Part shown: one piece after another, positions 26,919 to 37,500 of the stretch
How the letters are laid out: each line of letters starts with the position of its first letter
Numbering within the stretch: position 1 is the stretch's first letter
Source of the DNA: Prevotellaceae bacterium UBA6858
GTDB lineage: Bacteria > Bacteroidota > Bacteroidia > Bacteroidales > Bacteroidaceae
DNA length: 64,000 nt
Direction: 5' to 3'
Assembly (NCBI GenBank): GCA_002451695.1
Contig: DKDC01000031.1
Coordinates: 137,673 to 201,672, forward strand
Made by a program: the position numbers and the translations under genes
The notes under the pieces: model-generated
Databases searched by the model: none
Told to the model about the DNA's origin: nothing
Seen by the model: only the letters and a program-made list of their open reading frames with translations

Positions 26919-27836
26919 ATGTGGTTGTTACTCGCATTCTGTTCAGCCGCCCTTCTGGGCTTCTATGACGTATTCAAAAAGAAAGCTCTTACCGGCAACG
27001 CGCTTATCCCCGTGCTCACCCTCAACACCCTTTTTTGCAGCCTCATATTCCTGCCGCTGATTATGGGGTCGGCGTTAGGCTTTATAGAAAGCGGTTCACC
27101 CGCCCACATTCCCTCCGGCGGCTGGGAAATGCACAAATACATATTGCTGAAATCGGTGATAGTACTCTCGTCATGGGCATTGGGGTACGCCGGCATCAAA
27201 CATCTTCCAATCACCATCGTAGGCCCGATAAACGCCACACGCCCGGTGATGACCCTCGTGGGTGCGCTGATAATATTCGGCGAGCGGCTCAACGGCTGGC
27301 AATGGGCGGGAGTTGCGCTTGCCGTGGTTTCATTTTTCATGCTCTCACGAAGCAGCCGGCGCGAGGGAGTGAGCTTCACCCACAACAAATGGATAGCGTG
27401 CGTGGTTTGTGCCGCGCTGCTCGGGGCGGCAAGCGGGCTTTACGACAAATACCTCATGTCCCCGGCATCCGAGGGCGGCGTGGGGCTGAACAAGCTCGCC
27501 GTGCAAGGATGGTACAACCTCTACCAATTTGCCATGATGGGCGCGGCGCTGCTCGCCGTATGGCTTCCACGGCGCAAAAGCGGCGACAAATTCCGCTGGC
27601 ATTGGGCAATAATAGGAATATCTGTTTTTCTGTCTGCCGCCGACTTCCTTTATTTCTACGCCCTGTCCGTGCCGGGCGCAATGATTGCCATAGTGTCGAT
27701 GGTAAGACGCAGCAGCGTCATTGTGTCATTCCTTTTCGGCGCATGGGTGTTCAGGGAGCACAACCTGCGCTCCAAAGCCGTGGACTTGGCTTTGGTTATA
27801 CTCGGCATGATATGCCTGTGCATAGGCGCTGAATAG
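26919..27836 (+). CDS. EamA/DMT-family transporter
   Basis: A 305-residue membrane protein with ten predicted helices in two EamA repeats (residues about 1-140 and 155-303). It begins LLAFCSAALLGFYDVFKKKAL and has PITIVGPINATRPVMTLVGALIIFGERL and AMIAIVSMVRRSSVIVSFLFGAWVFREHNLRSKAVDL, the duplicated end-of-repeat pattern of drug/metabolite transporters. The substrate cannot be read from the sequence; neighbours give no clue. Confidence 0.88.
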   Translation: MWLLLAFCSAALLGFYDVFKKKALTGNALIPVLTLNTLFCSLIFLPLIMGSALGFIESGSPAHIPSGGWEMHKYILLKSVIVLSSWALGYAGIKHLPITIVGPINATRPVMTLVGALIIFGERLNGWQWAGVALAVVSFFMLSRSSRREGVSFTHNKWIACVVCAALLGAASGLYDKYLMSPASEGGVGLNKLAVQGWYNLYQFAMMGAALLAVWLPRRKSGDKFRWHWAIIGISVFLSAADFLYFYALSVPGAMIAIVSMVRRSSVIVSFLFGAWVFREHNLRSKAVDLALVILGMICLCIGAE

Positions 27837-27899
27837 ATTTTCCACGCCTCGTTTAATAATCTTTAAGCGTTTAGTAATTATCCGTTTGCAAATAGAATG

Positions 27900-27907
27900 T
27901 ATCTTTG
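27900..27907 (+). promoter_or_regulatory. -7 box before ruvC
   Basis: TATCTTTG matches TAnnTTTG. It covers the ATG at 27897, so translation must start further on, which favours ATG 27915. Confidence 0.55.
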
Positions 27908-27914
27908 CAGACTA

Positions 27915-28682
27915 ATGAAAGAGATTTCAGAAGACAAAGGGCATACTGAACACACCGCGCCGTCAGGGCGCGGCGAACACAGCGGCACAGGCGGAAGAGG
28001 CACGTTCAACGTGGTGAAACGCCCAAAGGCGGAACGCATCATAATGGGCATCGACCCGGGAACAAACCTCCTGGGTTACGGAGTGCTGAAAGTATGCGGA
28101 AAAAAAGCCGAAATGGTGGCGATGGGCGTTATAGACCTGCGGAAAGTGAAAGACGTTTACCTGAAACTCGGACGCATTTACGAGCGCGTCAATTCGCTTA
28201 TCGCAAGTTTCCGGCCCGACGAGCTGAGCATTGAGTCCCAGTTCTACGGCAACAACCCCCAAAGTATGCTCAAGCTCGGACGTGCGCAAGGCGTGGCGAT
28301 AGCCGCCGCAATAAACAAGGACGTGCCGATACACGAATACGCCCCGCTGAAAATAAAAATGGCGATAACGGGAAACGGGAGGGCGTCAAAAGAGCAGGTG
28401 GCGGCAATGCTGCAAAGGTATCTGGCCATAAGCAACGAGACACTGCTGCCCTATCTTGACGCAACCGATGCGCTTGCTGCGGCATACTGCCATTTCATAG
28501 AATCCTACTGCAAGGTTTATGAGGCAAGCGGCACTGGGCGTTCTACGTTCACCATGTCAGGCAGCCTGTCAGACACCCCGGGAAAACGCCACAGCACTAA
28601 ATGGGCAGACTTTGTGAAAAACAATCCTGAAAGGATCGGACTTCACCAAACAACCAGCAAGAAAGCAAAATGCACAATATAA
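27915..28682 (+). CDS. ruvC: Holliday junction resolvase
   Basis: A 255-residue RuvC, the nuclease cutting Holliday junctions after RuvAB branch migration. Catalytic acids: Asp47 in MGIDPGTNLLGYG, Glu in ELSIESQFYG, and the pair in YLDATDALAAAYCH. QSMLKLGRAQGVA and EYAPLKIKMAITGNGRASKEQV are conserved. The promoter box argues for ATG 27915. The first 40 residues are a polar Gly/His/Ser-rich extension not present in most RuvC; Met44 could be a later start. The C-terminal extension ends in KWADFVKNNPERIG, a Bacteroidetes feature. The next gene overlaps the 3' end by 13 bases. Confidence 0.93.
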   Translation: MKEISEDKGHTEHTAPSGRGEHSGTGGRGTFNVVKRPKAERIIMGIDPGTNLLGYGVLKVCGKKAEMVAMGVIDLRKVKDVYLKLGRIYERVNSLIASFRPDELSIESQFYGNNPQSMLKLGRAQGVAIAAAINKDVPIHEYAPLKIKMAITGNGRASKEQVAAMLQRYLAISNETLLPYLDATDALAAAYCHFIESYCKVYEASGTGRSTFTMSGSLSDTPGKRHSTKWADFVKNNPERIGLHQTTSKKAKCTI

Positions 28683-30136
28683 TAGAAATAAGCAAAGCCG
28701 TGGCGCGTATGCCGGAGTTCAGACTGAAAGAGCCGGCAAACGCGGCAATTCCCGCAGACGCGCCCCTGGCAATCGTGGGCTTGAACGCCAGCGGAAAGAC
28801 ATTGCTTGTGGATATGCTCACAGGCGCACATCCGCTTCTCGGCAGCGAGGTAAAATATGATTTCTCGCCGTCCGCAAGCAAAAAGGCGAGCCAAAACATA
28901 AAAGCGGTTACGTTCAGGGACGCTTACGGGAGCACCGGGGAAGATTTCTACCAATTGCGCTGGAATCATGGGCTGCAAGAGGACTGTTCCGCCACAGTAG
29001 GGGAAATTCTGAAAGCATCCGCACCAGACGGAAATACACCTGATGACGTTTGCGAGGTTCTAGGGCTGAAACCGCTGCTGGAAAAGAAAACCATCATGCT
29101 TTCAAGCGGCGAACTGCGCAGGGTGCAGCTTGCCGAAGTACTGCAAAGTTCTCCGAGACTCCTTATCATAGACAACCCTTACATAGGCCTTGACGTGAAC
29201 GCACGCAAGCAGACAACGGCCTTCCTCGCAAAGGTGGCGGAAAAAGGCAAAACCACGCTCGTGCTTATTGTGTCCCGCGAAAAAGACATCCCGGAATTCA
29301 TACAGAAAATACTGCCTGTTACAGACGGAAAGGTTCTCCCGATATGCGGTAAGGAAGAGTTTCTCGAAAAACTGCGAGAGAAGGAAAAAGAGACGAGCTT
29401 TGCCATTGACGAAAAGCGGCGTAGCGCGATACTTTCCCTGCCCGACCACGAAAATGCGGAAAACGGAGCGCCTGTGGTGGAGTGCAACAAGATCAACATT
29501 GCATACGGCAGCCGCGAAATATTCAGGGATTTCTCCTGGACTGTGAAAAGCGGGGAACGCTGGGCGTTGAACGGCGAAAACGGAGCGGGCAAATCCACGC
29601 TTCTCAGCCTTGTGTGCGCCGACAACCCGCAAGCCTACGCCTGCGACATAAGCCTTTTCGGCTCAAAGCGCGGCAGCGGCGAAAGCATTTGGGACATAAA
29701 AAAGAAAATAGGATATGTAAGCCCCGAAATGTTCCGCTCGTACAGGCGCAACATGAGCGTAATGCAAATCGCCGCAAGCGGGCTTAGCGACACAAGCGGC
29801 ATATACAACAGGAAAATCGCCGGAGACGCAGGGCAAAAGGTTATGTTCTGGCTAAGGGTTTTCGGAATTGAAAACCTTGCCGACAGAAACTATCTGCAAC
29901 TTTCGAGCGGCGAGCAAAGACTTGTGCTATTGGCCCGCGCCTTTGTCAAAGACCCCGAACTTCTTGTACTCGACGAACCTTTTCACGGCCTTGACCGAGT
30001 GCGCAGGGAGATGTCGCGCAGCATAATCGACACTTTCTGCTCCCGCAAGGGCAAGACGCTTATAATGGTTACGCACTACGAGGAGGAATACCCCACGACA
30101 ATAGACCACAGGCTAAGACTGAAAAAATTAGGATAA
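28670..30136 (+). CDS. Tandem ABC ATPase (ModF/PhrA-like)
   Basis: A 488-residue soluble protein with two ABC ATPase domains and no membrane part. Domain 1 (about 1-240): Walker A GLNASGKT (37-44), signature LSSGELRRVQL, Walker B LLIIDNPYIGLD, where Asn replaces the catalytic Glu. Domain 2 (about 265-488): Walker A GENGAGKST, signature LSSGEQRLVLLARA, Walker B LLVLDEPFHGLD, switch His VTHYEE. So one ATP site is probably weak. The ModF/PhrA group has no firm function; DNA photorepair and molybdate links were suggested from old gene names. It overlaps ruvC by 13 bases. Confidence 0.82.
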   Translation: MHNIIEISKAVARMPEFRLKEPANAAIPADAPLAIVGLNASGKTLLVDMLTGAHPLLGSEVKYDFSPSASKKASQNIKAVTFRDAYGSTGEDFYQLRWNHGLQEDCSATVGEILKASAPDGNTPDDVCEVLGLKPLLEKKTIMLSSGELRRVQLAEVLQSSPRLLIIDNPYIGLDVNARKQTTAFLAKVAEKGKTTLVLIVSREKDIPEFIQKILPVTDGKVLPICGKEEFLEKLREKEKETSFAIDEKRRSAILSLPDHENAENGAPVVECNKINIAYGSREIFRDFSWTVKSGERWALNGENGAGKSTLLSLVCADNPQAYACDISLFGSKRGSGESIWDIKKKIGYVSPEMFRSYRRNMSVMQIAASGLSDTSGIYNRKIAGDAGQKVMFWLRVFGIENLADRNYLQLSSGEQRLVLLARAFVKDPELLVLDEPFHGLDRVRREMSRSIIDTFCSRKGKTLIMVTHYEEEYPTTIDHRLRLKKLG

Positions 30137-30170
30137 GAACATACACAACAAAAACAAACACGAGTTTTTC

Positions 30171-30650
30171 ATGAAAAAATTGTTTTACACACTAATCGCA
30201 CTTCTGACAATATCCGCAACGGCAAACGCCCAGGAGGTTTTCAACAGTGTTCTTGAAAGCGCACAAAACGCGCTCAAAGACCCGGTGCAGAATTTTTCCA
30301 AGACACAAATTGCGAAATTCAAGATAGACGAGCTGAATTACCTCAAAAGCAAGACATCGAAGTACGAGTCGATAAAGAAAAACGATCTTTTGGACATACA
30401 GGCATATTATATGTCAGAGTTCATCAGCCGCTATCTCACCGAAATCATCTGCTGTGAGGGCCAGCCCGACTCTGTAAAGAAAGCCACAGTTTACCTTTTC
30501 GTCAACGCCTCGGCTATGTGCCCGCTTTTCAACGACAAGGACAAGGACACCATAAACAAATACATTAATTCGGACAAGCAGCTCACGCCGTTCTGCCTCG
30601 ACACCGACTGGAAAAAGGCCTTTATGTTCATAAACAAGGCTATGGAATAA
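30171..30650 (+). CDS. Small secreted protein of unknown function
   Basis: A 159-residue protein with a clear signal peptide (MKKLFYTLIALLTISATANAQ). The mature part is mostly helical and charged, with four Cys (CC in EIICCEG, MCPLF and FCLD). I do not recognise a named family; the helical LDIQAYYMSEFISRYL region recalls small Bacteroidales periplasmic proteins. It follows the tandem ABC ATPase by 34 bases and is closed by a bidirectional terminator. Confidence 0.75.
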   Translation: MKKLFYTLIALLTISATANAQEVFNSVLESAQNALKDPVQNFSKTQIAKFKIDELNYLKSKTSKYESIKKNDLLDIQAYYMSEFISRYLTEIICCEGQPDSVKKATVYLFVNASAMCPLFNDKDKDTINKYINSDKQLTPFCLDTDWKKAFMFINKAME

Positions 30651-30671
30651 GCAACCGCCCCGCAAGGCAAC

Positions 30672-30700
30672 AAAAAATCCCGCTCATGGCGGGATTTTTT
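30672..30700. terminator. Bidirectional terminator between convergent genes
   Basis: AAAAAATCCCGC and GCGGGATTTTTT form a perfect 12-bp stem with a 5-base loop and A- and T-runs on either side, so it can end both the rightward unit and pdxJ. Confidence 0.85.
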
Positions 30701-30726
30701 GTTTTCATTACGCACAGCCTTTTTCC

Positions 30727-31446
30727 TCACTGCGCTCTAAGGCATTCCTTGTATAACTTTATTGTTTCGTGAATGCCGAGATACAATGCATCGCAAACTA
30801 TGGCGTGTCCTATGCTCACCTCATCGGTTTCAGGAATGCGCTTGTGGAAATAGGCAAGGTTCTGCAAACTCAAGTCATGCCCGGCGTTCACGCCCAGTCC
30901 AATATCCTTGGCATGGCGCACCGCTGCCACAAAAGGCTCTATGGCTTTTTCGCGGTCCTCTGCATACGCTTCGGCATACGGACCTGTGTAAAGCTCAATG
31001 CGGTCTGCGCCGGCTTTCTTCGCGTAGTCAACCATTTCAAATACAGGATCGACAAACAGCGATGTGCGCACTCCCGCAGCGTTGAACCGCCCCACAACTT
31101 CCGTAAGGAACGGAAGTTCGGCTTTCGTGTCCCAGCCGTGGTTTGACGTAAGCTGGTCGGGCTTGTCGGGTACGAGAGTAACCTGCGTGGGGTTCACCTC
31201 AAAAACCAAATCCATGAACGGCTGCGACGGATAGCCCTCGATGTTGAACTCAGTCCTAACGATGTCCTTCAATGCCCTCACGTCGGAATACCTTATATGC
31301 CTTTCGTCGGGGCGCGGGTGTACGGTGATGCCCTCCGCCCCGAAAAGCTCGCAGTCTGCCGCCATTCTCCCCACGTCAGGATTGTTGCCGCCACGCGCAT
31401 TCCGCAGGGTGGCTATTTTGTTTACGTTTACGCTAAGTCTTGTCAT
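30727..31446 (-). CDS. pdxJ: Pyridoxine 5'-phosphate synthase
   Basis: A 239-residue PdxJ that forms pyridoxine 5'-phosphate from 1-deoxyxylulose-5-phosphate and 3-amino-2-oxopropyl phosphate. I start at the ATG giving [20 protein letters not shown], the family N-terminus; the frame is open further up but unlike PdxJ. Motifs: [13 protein letters not shown], the phosphate-site [13 protein letters not shown] and VSIGHAIV. It is divergent from nadK. Confidence 0.95.
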   Translation of the reverse strand: MTRLSVNVNKIATLRNARGGNNPDVGRMAADCELFGAEGITVHPRPDERHIRYSDVRALKDIVRTEFNIEGYPSQPFMDLVFEVNPTQVTLVPDKPDQLTSNHGWDTKAELPFLTEVVGRFNAAGVRTSLFVDPVFEMVDYAKKAGADRIELYTGPYAEAYAEDREKAIEPFVAAVRHAKDIGLGVNAGHDLSLQNLAYFHKRIPETDEVSIGHAIVCDALYLGIHETIKLYKECLRAQ

Positions 31447-31473
31447 TATCCCTGTCTGTATTGAAGAATTTTG

Positions 31474-31504
31474 TAAATTTGCAAATAATCCTGTTGCAAA
31501 GGTA
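31474..31504. promoter_or_regulatory. Overlapping divergent promoters of nadK and pdxJ
   Basis: Rightward -7 TAAATTTG (31474-31481) for nadK and leftward -7 TACCTTTG (31497-31504 complement) for pdxJ lie 15 bases apart in a 95-base gap. The -33 words are weak on both sides. Confidence 0.55.
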
Positions 31505-31541
31505 GCAAAAACATATCCAAGGAGTTTGCCCAAGAAACATT

Positions 31542-32426
31542 ATGTACGGAAATCAGAAAATTGTCGCCTTGTTTGGCAATATGCACCAAACAAACAAAAG
31601 CAAATACGCAAACCAGGTTGTGAATTTGCTGCGCGCCAACGGCTACGGCATCATCGTGGAGCGCGGTTTCCACAGCCACGCCGCGCAATACCTTGACGGC
31701 ATTGCGGATGGCGACGTGTTCGACGGCGGCGGCTTCAACGCCGACTTCGCGATAAGCCTCGGCGGCGACGGCACATTCCTGCGCACCGCAATGTTCGTGG
31801 GCGGCAAAGGCATTCCCATACTCGGCATAAACATAGGGCATCTTGGCTTCATGTCAGAGGTCAATCCCGAAAACATCACCGAAGCCATCGAGAGCATAGT
31901 TGCCGGCAACTACAAGCTGGAGTCGCGCAGCGTACTCGAAGTTGCGGCGGGCAACAGGAATATCGGTGTCTATCCATTCGCGCTCAACGACATAGCCGTT
32001 CTCAAGCAGGACATATCGTCAATGATTAAGATAAAGGTCTCCATAAACAGCGAATATCTCACGACCTACTCCTCCGACGGCATTGTTGTAGCCACGCCCA
32101 CAGGCTCCACGGGATACTCACTGTCGGCGGGCGGGCCTGTGGTTGTCCCCGAGTCAAAGTCGGTGATTATCGCCCCGGTCGCGCCCCACAGCCTTAGCGT
32201 GCGCCCCATTGTGATTTGCGACAACGTGGAGATAAGGATGAACGTAACGAGCCGCACGGGGCATTTCCTCGTTGCCGTTGACGGCAGGAGCACAAGCTGC
32301 GGCGAAAGCGAGGAGATAACGATACGCCGCGCCCCATACGACATAAAGACAATACACTGCGGAAACAAAAGTTTCTTCGACACCATGCGCGAAAAGCTGA
32401 TGTGGGACGGGGACTTGCAGAAATAA
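31542..32426 (+). CDS. nadK: NAD kinase
   Basis: A 294-residue NAD kinase making NADP. The GGDGT motif is in ISLGGDGTFLRTA, followed by GIPILGINIGHLGFMSEV; the NE/D-type motif FALNDIAVLKQD and TPTGSTGYSLSAGGP are conserved. Length is typical. An ABC exporter gene begins 10 bases later. Confidence 0.95.
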   Translation: MYGNQKIVALFGNMHQTNKSKYANQVVNLLRANGYGIIVERGFHSHAAQYLDGIADGDVFDGGGFNADFAISLGGDGTFLRTAMFVGGKGIPILGINIGHLGFMSEVNPENITEAIESIVAGNYKLESRSVLEVAAGNRNIGVYPFALNDIAVLKQDISSMIKIKVSINSEYLTTYSSDGIVVATPTGSTGYSLSAGGPVVVPESKSVIIAPVAPHSLSVRPIVICDNVEIRMNVTSRTGHFLVAVDGRSTSCGESEEITIRRAPYDIKTIHCGNKSFFDTMREKLMWDGDLQK

Positions 32427-32436
32427 CGCCCCGCCC

Positions 32437-34089
32437 ATGAACTTCAAAGGCAAGGAATACAAACTGTCGGTCATTCTGCCGTGGGCAGCCAAGGTGGTGA
32501 GGCACTACAAGCTCAGGATGTGCATCAACATTGTTCTGGGCTGGGTTATCGTGGGGCTGAATTTCCTTTTTGTGTGGACTACAAAGGGGGCTATCGACGG
32601 CGCGACGGTTCACCACAACCGCCGGATGCTGTTTTTTTCGTGCGCACTGCTCGTGGGCATAATCATTCTGCAAGCCGTTATCTCGGCTGTAAACCGCAGG
32701 ATTAAGACAATGCTGAGTTTCAACATGAACCGCCGTATGCGCGAACACCTGTTCCGCCACGCCGTTTCGGCAAACTGGAAAGACATAAACGAATACCACA
32801 CCGGCGACATTGTGAGGCGGTTCGAAGAGGACGGCTCCGAAATCGTGTCGTTCGTAAACGGCACAATCCCCACCCTGCTGCTTGTGCTGATGCAGCTTGC
32901 GGGGGCTTACGTCTTCCTGCTCACGCTCAGCGGCGACATAGCCATAACCCTGCTGGCAATCATGCTCATTGGCGTGTTCGCAAGCAAGTTCCACTTCATG
33001 AAGATACGCAGCTTCTCCGCCAAAATCAAGGAGGGCGGCAGCAAACTCCAGGCCGCGCTACAGGAGGGAATGCAGAACATTTCCGTACTCAAGTCCCTTG
33101 CGGGCGGACGGCTGTTCGGCGACCACTACTCCCGTATATTCGGCATACAGAAAGACAACGTAAGGCGGCGGCTCGCCTACTCCGTGCTGTCGTCCACGGC
33201 ACTGAACCTCGGCTTCGCCGCGTGCTACCTGTTCGTGTTCATCTGGGGGGTGTTCAATCTCGAAAGCGGAGCGATAACCTACGGCACTCTCATGGCCTTC
33301 GTGCAGCTTGTGGGGCAGATACAAGGCCCGTCGCGCACGCTGATAAACTCCATTTCCGACTTTGCCGAGTTCTACACCTCGTGCGAAAGGCTGAACGAAA
33401 TCGACGCAATCCCCCGCGAAACGCCCTCCCACCCCATACGCTTTGACGGAGTTCCCGGAATATCGTGCGAAAACATCTCCTACCGCTATTCCGAGGGCAA
33501 AAGGACAATAATAGAAAACTTCAGCCACACGTTCAAACCCGGCACCATAAGCGCGATTGTCGGCACAACTGGGGCGGGAAAGACAACCCTCATGCGCCTT
33601 CTGCTCTCATACGTCAAGCCCGACAGCGGGCATATATACATAATGTGCGCAGGGGAAAACACGGAAGTTTCGCCCGCCACGCGCACCGCTTTCGCCTATG
33701 TGCCGCAGGGCAACTCGCTTTTCAGCATGACGCTGCGCGACAACCTGCGGCTGGCAAACCCCGAAGCCACAGACAGCCAGATGCTCCAGGCTCTCGACTG
33801 GGCGTGCGCCGACTTCATAAGCCACAACCGCGAGGGACTCGACACCGTGTGCGGCGAGGGCGGGCGCGGACTGTCGCAAGGACAGGCGCAACGCCTCTGC
33901 ATAGCACGGACGCTGCTGTCGCAGTCGCCCATACTGCTGATGGACGAAGCCACTTCCGCCCTCGACCGCGAAACCGAGGAGAGGATTATCCGCAACATAC
34001 GCAAAAACATGAGGCACAAGACAATACTCTTCGTCACCCACCGCGACACCATAACGAAATACGCCGACGAAACCGTGAAGATAAACTGA
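32437..34089 (+). CDS. ABC-type exporter, fused permease and ATPase
   Basis: A 550-residue half-transporter. Residues about 1-320 form the six-helix type I exporter membrane domain (TTKGAIDGATVHHNRRMLFF, LLLVLMQLAGAYVFLL, EGGSKLQAALQEGMQNISVLKSL). Residues 340-550 are the ATPase: Walker A GTTGAGKTT, Q-loop YVPQGNSLF, signature LSQGQAQRL, Walker B ILLMDEATSALD, His in VTHRD. It resembles MsbA/LmrA-type pumps; the substrate, lipid or drug, is unknown. It is co-transcribed with nadK by position, and no second half is nearby, so a homodimer is likely. Confidence 0.9.
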   Translation: MNFKGKEYKLSVILPWAAKVVRHYKLRMCINIVLGWVIVGLNFLFVWTTKGAIDGATVHHNRRMLFFSCALLVGIIILQAVISAVNRRIKTMLSFNMNRRMREHLFRHAVSANWKDINEYHTGDIVRRFEEDGSEIVSFVNGTIPTLLLVLMQLAGAYVFLLTLSGDIAITLLAIMLIGVFASKFHFMKIRSFSAKIKEGGSKLQAALQEGMQNISVLKSLAGGRLFGDHYSRIFGIQKDNVRRRLAYSVLSSTALNLGFAACYLFVFIWGVFNLESGAITYGTLMAFVQLVGQIQGPSRTLINSISDFAEFYTSCERLNEIDAIPRETPSHPIRFDGVPGISCENISYRYSEGKRTIIENFSHTFKPGTISAIVGTTGAGKTTLMRLLLSYVKPDSGHIYIMCAGENTEVSPATRTAFAYVPQGNSLFSMTLRDNLRLANPEATDSQMLQALDWACADFISHNREGLDTVCGEGGRGLSQGQAQRLCIARTLLSQSPILLMDEATSALDRETEERIIRNIRKNMRHKTILFVTHRDTITKYADETVKIN

Positions 34090-34187
34090 GCGCACACGCC
34101 TTTTGAGACTGTTTTCACGGGAACGCGCAATCCTGCGGCAAAGCATTGGTTTTCACCCTTTTATCCCATTTTTCAATCAGTCACATA

Positions 34188-34305
34188 AGTCTTTGTTATC
34201 CAAAGGCTTGCAACGGCGGAAAAAAGGTCTGATGTAGTTTCAATTACGTCTGATATAATTTTTCCTGCATGGGACATGGTTTTTCCCATGTCCCATGCAG
34301 TTTTC
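34188..34305 (-). repeat. Composite intergenic repeat, copy 7 (reverse, array only)
   Basis: Units 1 and 2 form a perfect 15-bp inverted repeat on the plus strand, CTGCATGGGACATGG and CCATGTCCCATGCAG, around about 6 T/C bases. Units 3 and 4 and the tail (TCTTTGTTATCCAAAGGC, read rightward) are present; no REP hairpin. Bases 34090-34187 and 34306-34440 hold nothing clear. Confidence 0.85.
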
Positions 34306-34479
34306 GTCATGTTTTGCCGCGCACGATTTCAGCCCGGAATACCGCCGCCATATCTCCCGGAGGGAAAACCGGCGCAACGCTTTTTTGCTTTTGCAAAAGG
34401 CTTTCACAAGAGAACGTCATTTTGACAGCCCCGCTTATCAAAAAAAAAAAAATAAAAGTCTTAATTTCTGTCATTTTAT

Positions 34480-34487
34480 TATATTTG
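34480..34487 (+). promoter_or_regulatory. -7 box and A/T-rich leader of the GLUG gene
   Basis: TATATTTG matches TAnnTTTG. An A-run (34440-34452) lies about 30 bases upstream and an A/T-rich leader of about 75 bases follows, as is common before highly expressed Bacteroidetes genes. Confidence 0.6.
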
Positions 34488-34565
34488 CACTCATAATATA
34501 TAATTAAACAATTGAAACGACAATATCATAAGCGTAACTTATTGACTCACTAAATACAAAAACTC

Positions 34566-37500
34566 ATGAAAAAGCTAAAACTTTCATTGCTCTCGCTGGC
34601 AATGTCGGGGCTTGCCCTAACGGGCATACAGGCCGCTGACATTGTTGACGGAGTGTACCAAATCACCAACGCGGGTGATTTCGTGGAGTTCGCAAACGAT
34701 GCCAGCAACGGCAAGCCGGACGCAAACGCCGTGCTTACGGCCGACATCGACCTCACAGGGGTAACGTGGACACCAATAGGAACGGAACTCAACCCGTACT
34801 GCGGAACATTCGACGGACAGGGACACCGCATCAGCAACCTCGTGATCAACTCCGAGGAGGACTATCAGGCAATCTTCGGACACATAGGGGACGGTGCGGC
34901 GTTCAAGAACCTCTACATCGACAAGAGCTGCTCCTTCACAGGCGGCGCATACGTGGGCGCACTCGTTGCGAGCTCGCACAACGGCGGCACGGCAACGTTC
35001 ACCAACATAGGCAACGAGGCAAACGTTACCGGCGCCGGGGCAAACGCCGCAGCCATTGTGGGCGTGAGCATGGGCGGCTCGTGCGCATTCATCATCACAA
35101 ACTGCTACAACACGGGCGACATAACCGGCGGCAAAGAGTCGGCGGCAATATGCGGCTGGGTTGGCAGCGGCTCCAAGATTACGAACTTCTACAACACAGG
35201 CAAAATAACCGGCGTGGACGGCACCAACAAGCTCTACCGCAACAGCGCGACAGCCTCCAAGCTCTTCGACATCGAGGGCGTGCAGGGCGACTCGGCAAGC
35301 GCAGAGATGGTTGCAAGCGGAGAACTCGCATTCATGCTCAACAGCTACAAGAGCGAGGGCGAGACAGTGCAGTGGTGGCAGAACATCGACAACGGCGAAA
35401 CGCCCGACGCAAACCCGGTGTTCAGCCCCACACACGGGGTGGTTTACGCAATAGGCACACTCCACTGCGACGGCACACCGTCGGACGACATTTCGGGATA
35501 TTCCAACACCAACCAGATGACGCAGGACGACCACGACTATATCGACGGCGTTTGCTCGTACTGCAAAATAGTTGTACCCGACTTCATTCCCAAGAACGAC
35601 AGCGTTTACGAAATCAGCGACGCAAAGCAACTGCACTGGTTCGCAAACTACGTCAACGGCCTCAAGAACGTGAAAGTGTACGGCCGCCTAATGGCAGACA
35701 TTGACTTCAGCGAATACACCGGGCAGGGCGAGGTTATCGGCCTTGGCGGACATGACTTTCAGGGATGGTTTGACGGACAGGGACACACCGTAACCATTGC
35801 CTACGACACCGACCAGCAATACACCAGCCTCTTCAAGTTTGTGAAGAACGGCACAGTCAAGAACCTCGTAACCGAGGGAACGGTGAACACCACCAACAAG
35901 GGCGTGGCCGGCATGGTTGGCTACATGGTTGACAGCACAACTGTGGAGAACTGCATAAGCAAGGTAGTGGTAAGCTGCCAAGAAGAGGGCGATGTAGGTC
36001 TCGGCGGAGTTGTCGGGACAGGCACAGCAGGCTCCTTGGTGCGCAACTGCGCATTCCTCGGCTCAATCGAATCCCCCGCAGGCTACGGCAACGGTGCAAT
36101 CATGTGCTGGGCAAAAGACAAGACAAACGTAAGGCTTGAAAACTGCTACGTAAACGCGCAACTGGAAATGAGCGACGCCGGCGACAACAACATCATAGCG
36201 CGCAACGGCGCGACTGTAACAAACTGCTACTACGTTGACGCAAATGTGATGAAGGAGAACGCAGGGGCTACGCAGATTGACGAGGCTCTGATACAAAACG
36301 GCGAACTTTGCTATATGCTCAACAACAGGAAAAGCGACGATGTTGTATGGCATCAGAACATTGACAACGACGGGGAGCCAGACCTTGCCCCGCTTCCGTT
36401 CGGCAACAGCGCAACTGTTTATGCCGTGGGAACTCTCAACTGCGACGGAACTCTCGCCGGAGAGGGCGGTTTCTCGAACGACCCCAACGGTTCGGTAAAG
36501 ACTCCCCACGACTATGTGGACGGAGTATGCTCCTTCTGCCACATTCTTGACATGAACTACATGACACCTGTTGACGGCGTTTACGAAATCTCAACGCCGG
36601 AACAGCTAAACTGGTTCGCGCTCTACAACAACCTCGGCTACAACACCATTAACGGCAAGCTGCTCGCCGACATCGACTTCACAAAATACTCCGCCGACAG
36701 CGTGATGATCGGCACGGACAACAACGACCGCTACGAGACATTCTACGGCGGCACATTCGACGGACAGGGACACACCGTTACCTTGGCATACAACCGCAAC
36801 GACACATTGGGCGGCGCGGCTCTGTTCGGCATCTGCCGCAACGCCACAATCAAGAACCTCGTTACCGAGGGAACTGTAAGGGCCGGCTACATGATTGGCG
36901 GCATACTCATTAAGAGCCAGGGCAACTCCGTTATAGAAAACTGCCACAGCTCCGCAACGCTTACAAGCTTCCGCGAGGGCGACGCCACAATCGGCGGCAT
37001 CGCTGCGGCAGCCGAGAACCACGGCGTGTACAGGAACTGCGGCTTCACCGGGAGCATCATAGCCGAGGGCGGAACTGGCAACGGCGGTCTCATGGGCTAT
37101 GCAAACGGCGGCGTGGAGGTTGTGTTCGAGAACTGCTATGTGGCGGGAACTTTCGCAACGGCAGGAAACAGCGCGATGATTTGCCGCAACAGCCCCACAT
37201 TGAAGAACTGCTATTATGTTGACAACGGCGTGCTCGACATTGACACACGCGCTACGGAAATAACAGAGGACGACCTTACAAGCGGCGCACTCTGCTTCAT
37301 GCTCAACAACTACAAGAACGGCGGCAAGCCTTGGACACAGACCCTCGGCACTGACAATTGCCCGAAACCCGTAGCCGGCGGCGATGCGGTTTACGCTATC
37401 GGTTCTCTCGCTTGCGATGGAACGGCAGCCAGCACACTCACATACTCCAACACCGAGGGTGAGCTTACCCAGGCTGAACACGCATACGGTGCTGACGGCG

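Noticed and set aside
34617..37481. Long minus-strand frames opposite the GLUG gene
   Set aside because: They mirror the repeat structure of the real gene and are rich in Val, Ala and Cys in the way antisense frames are.
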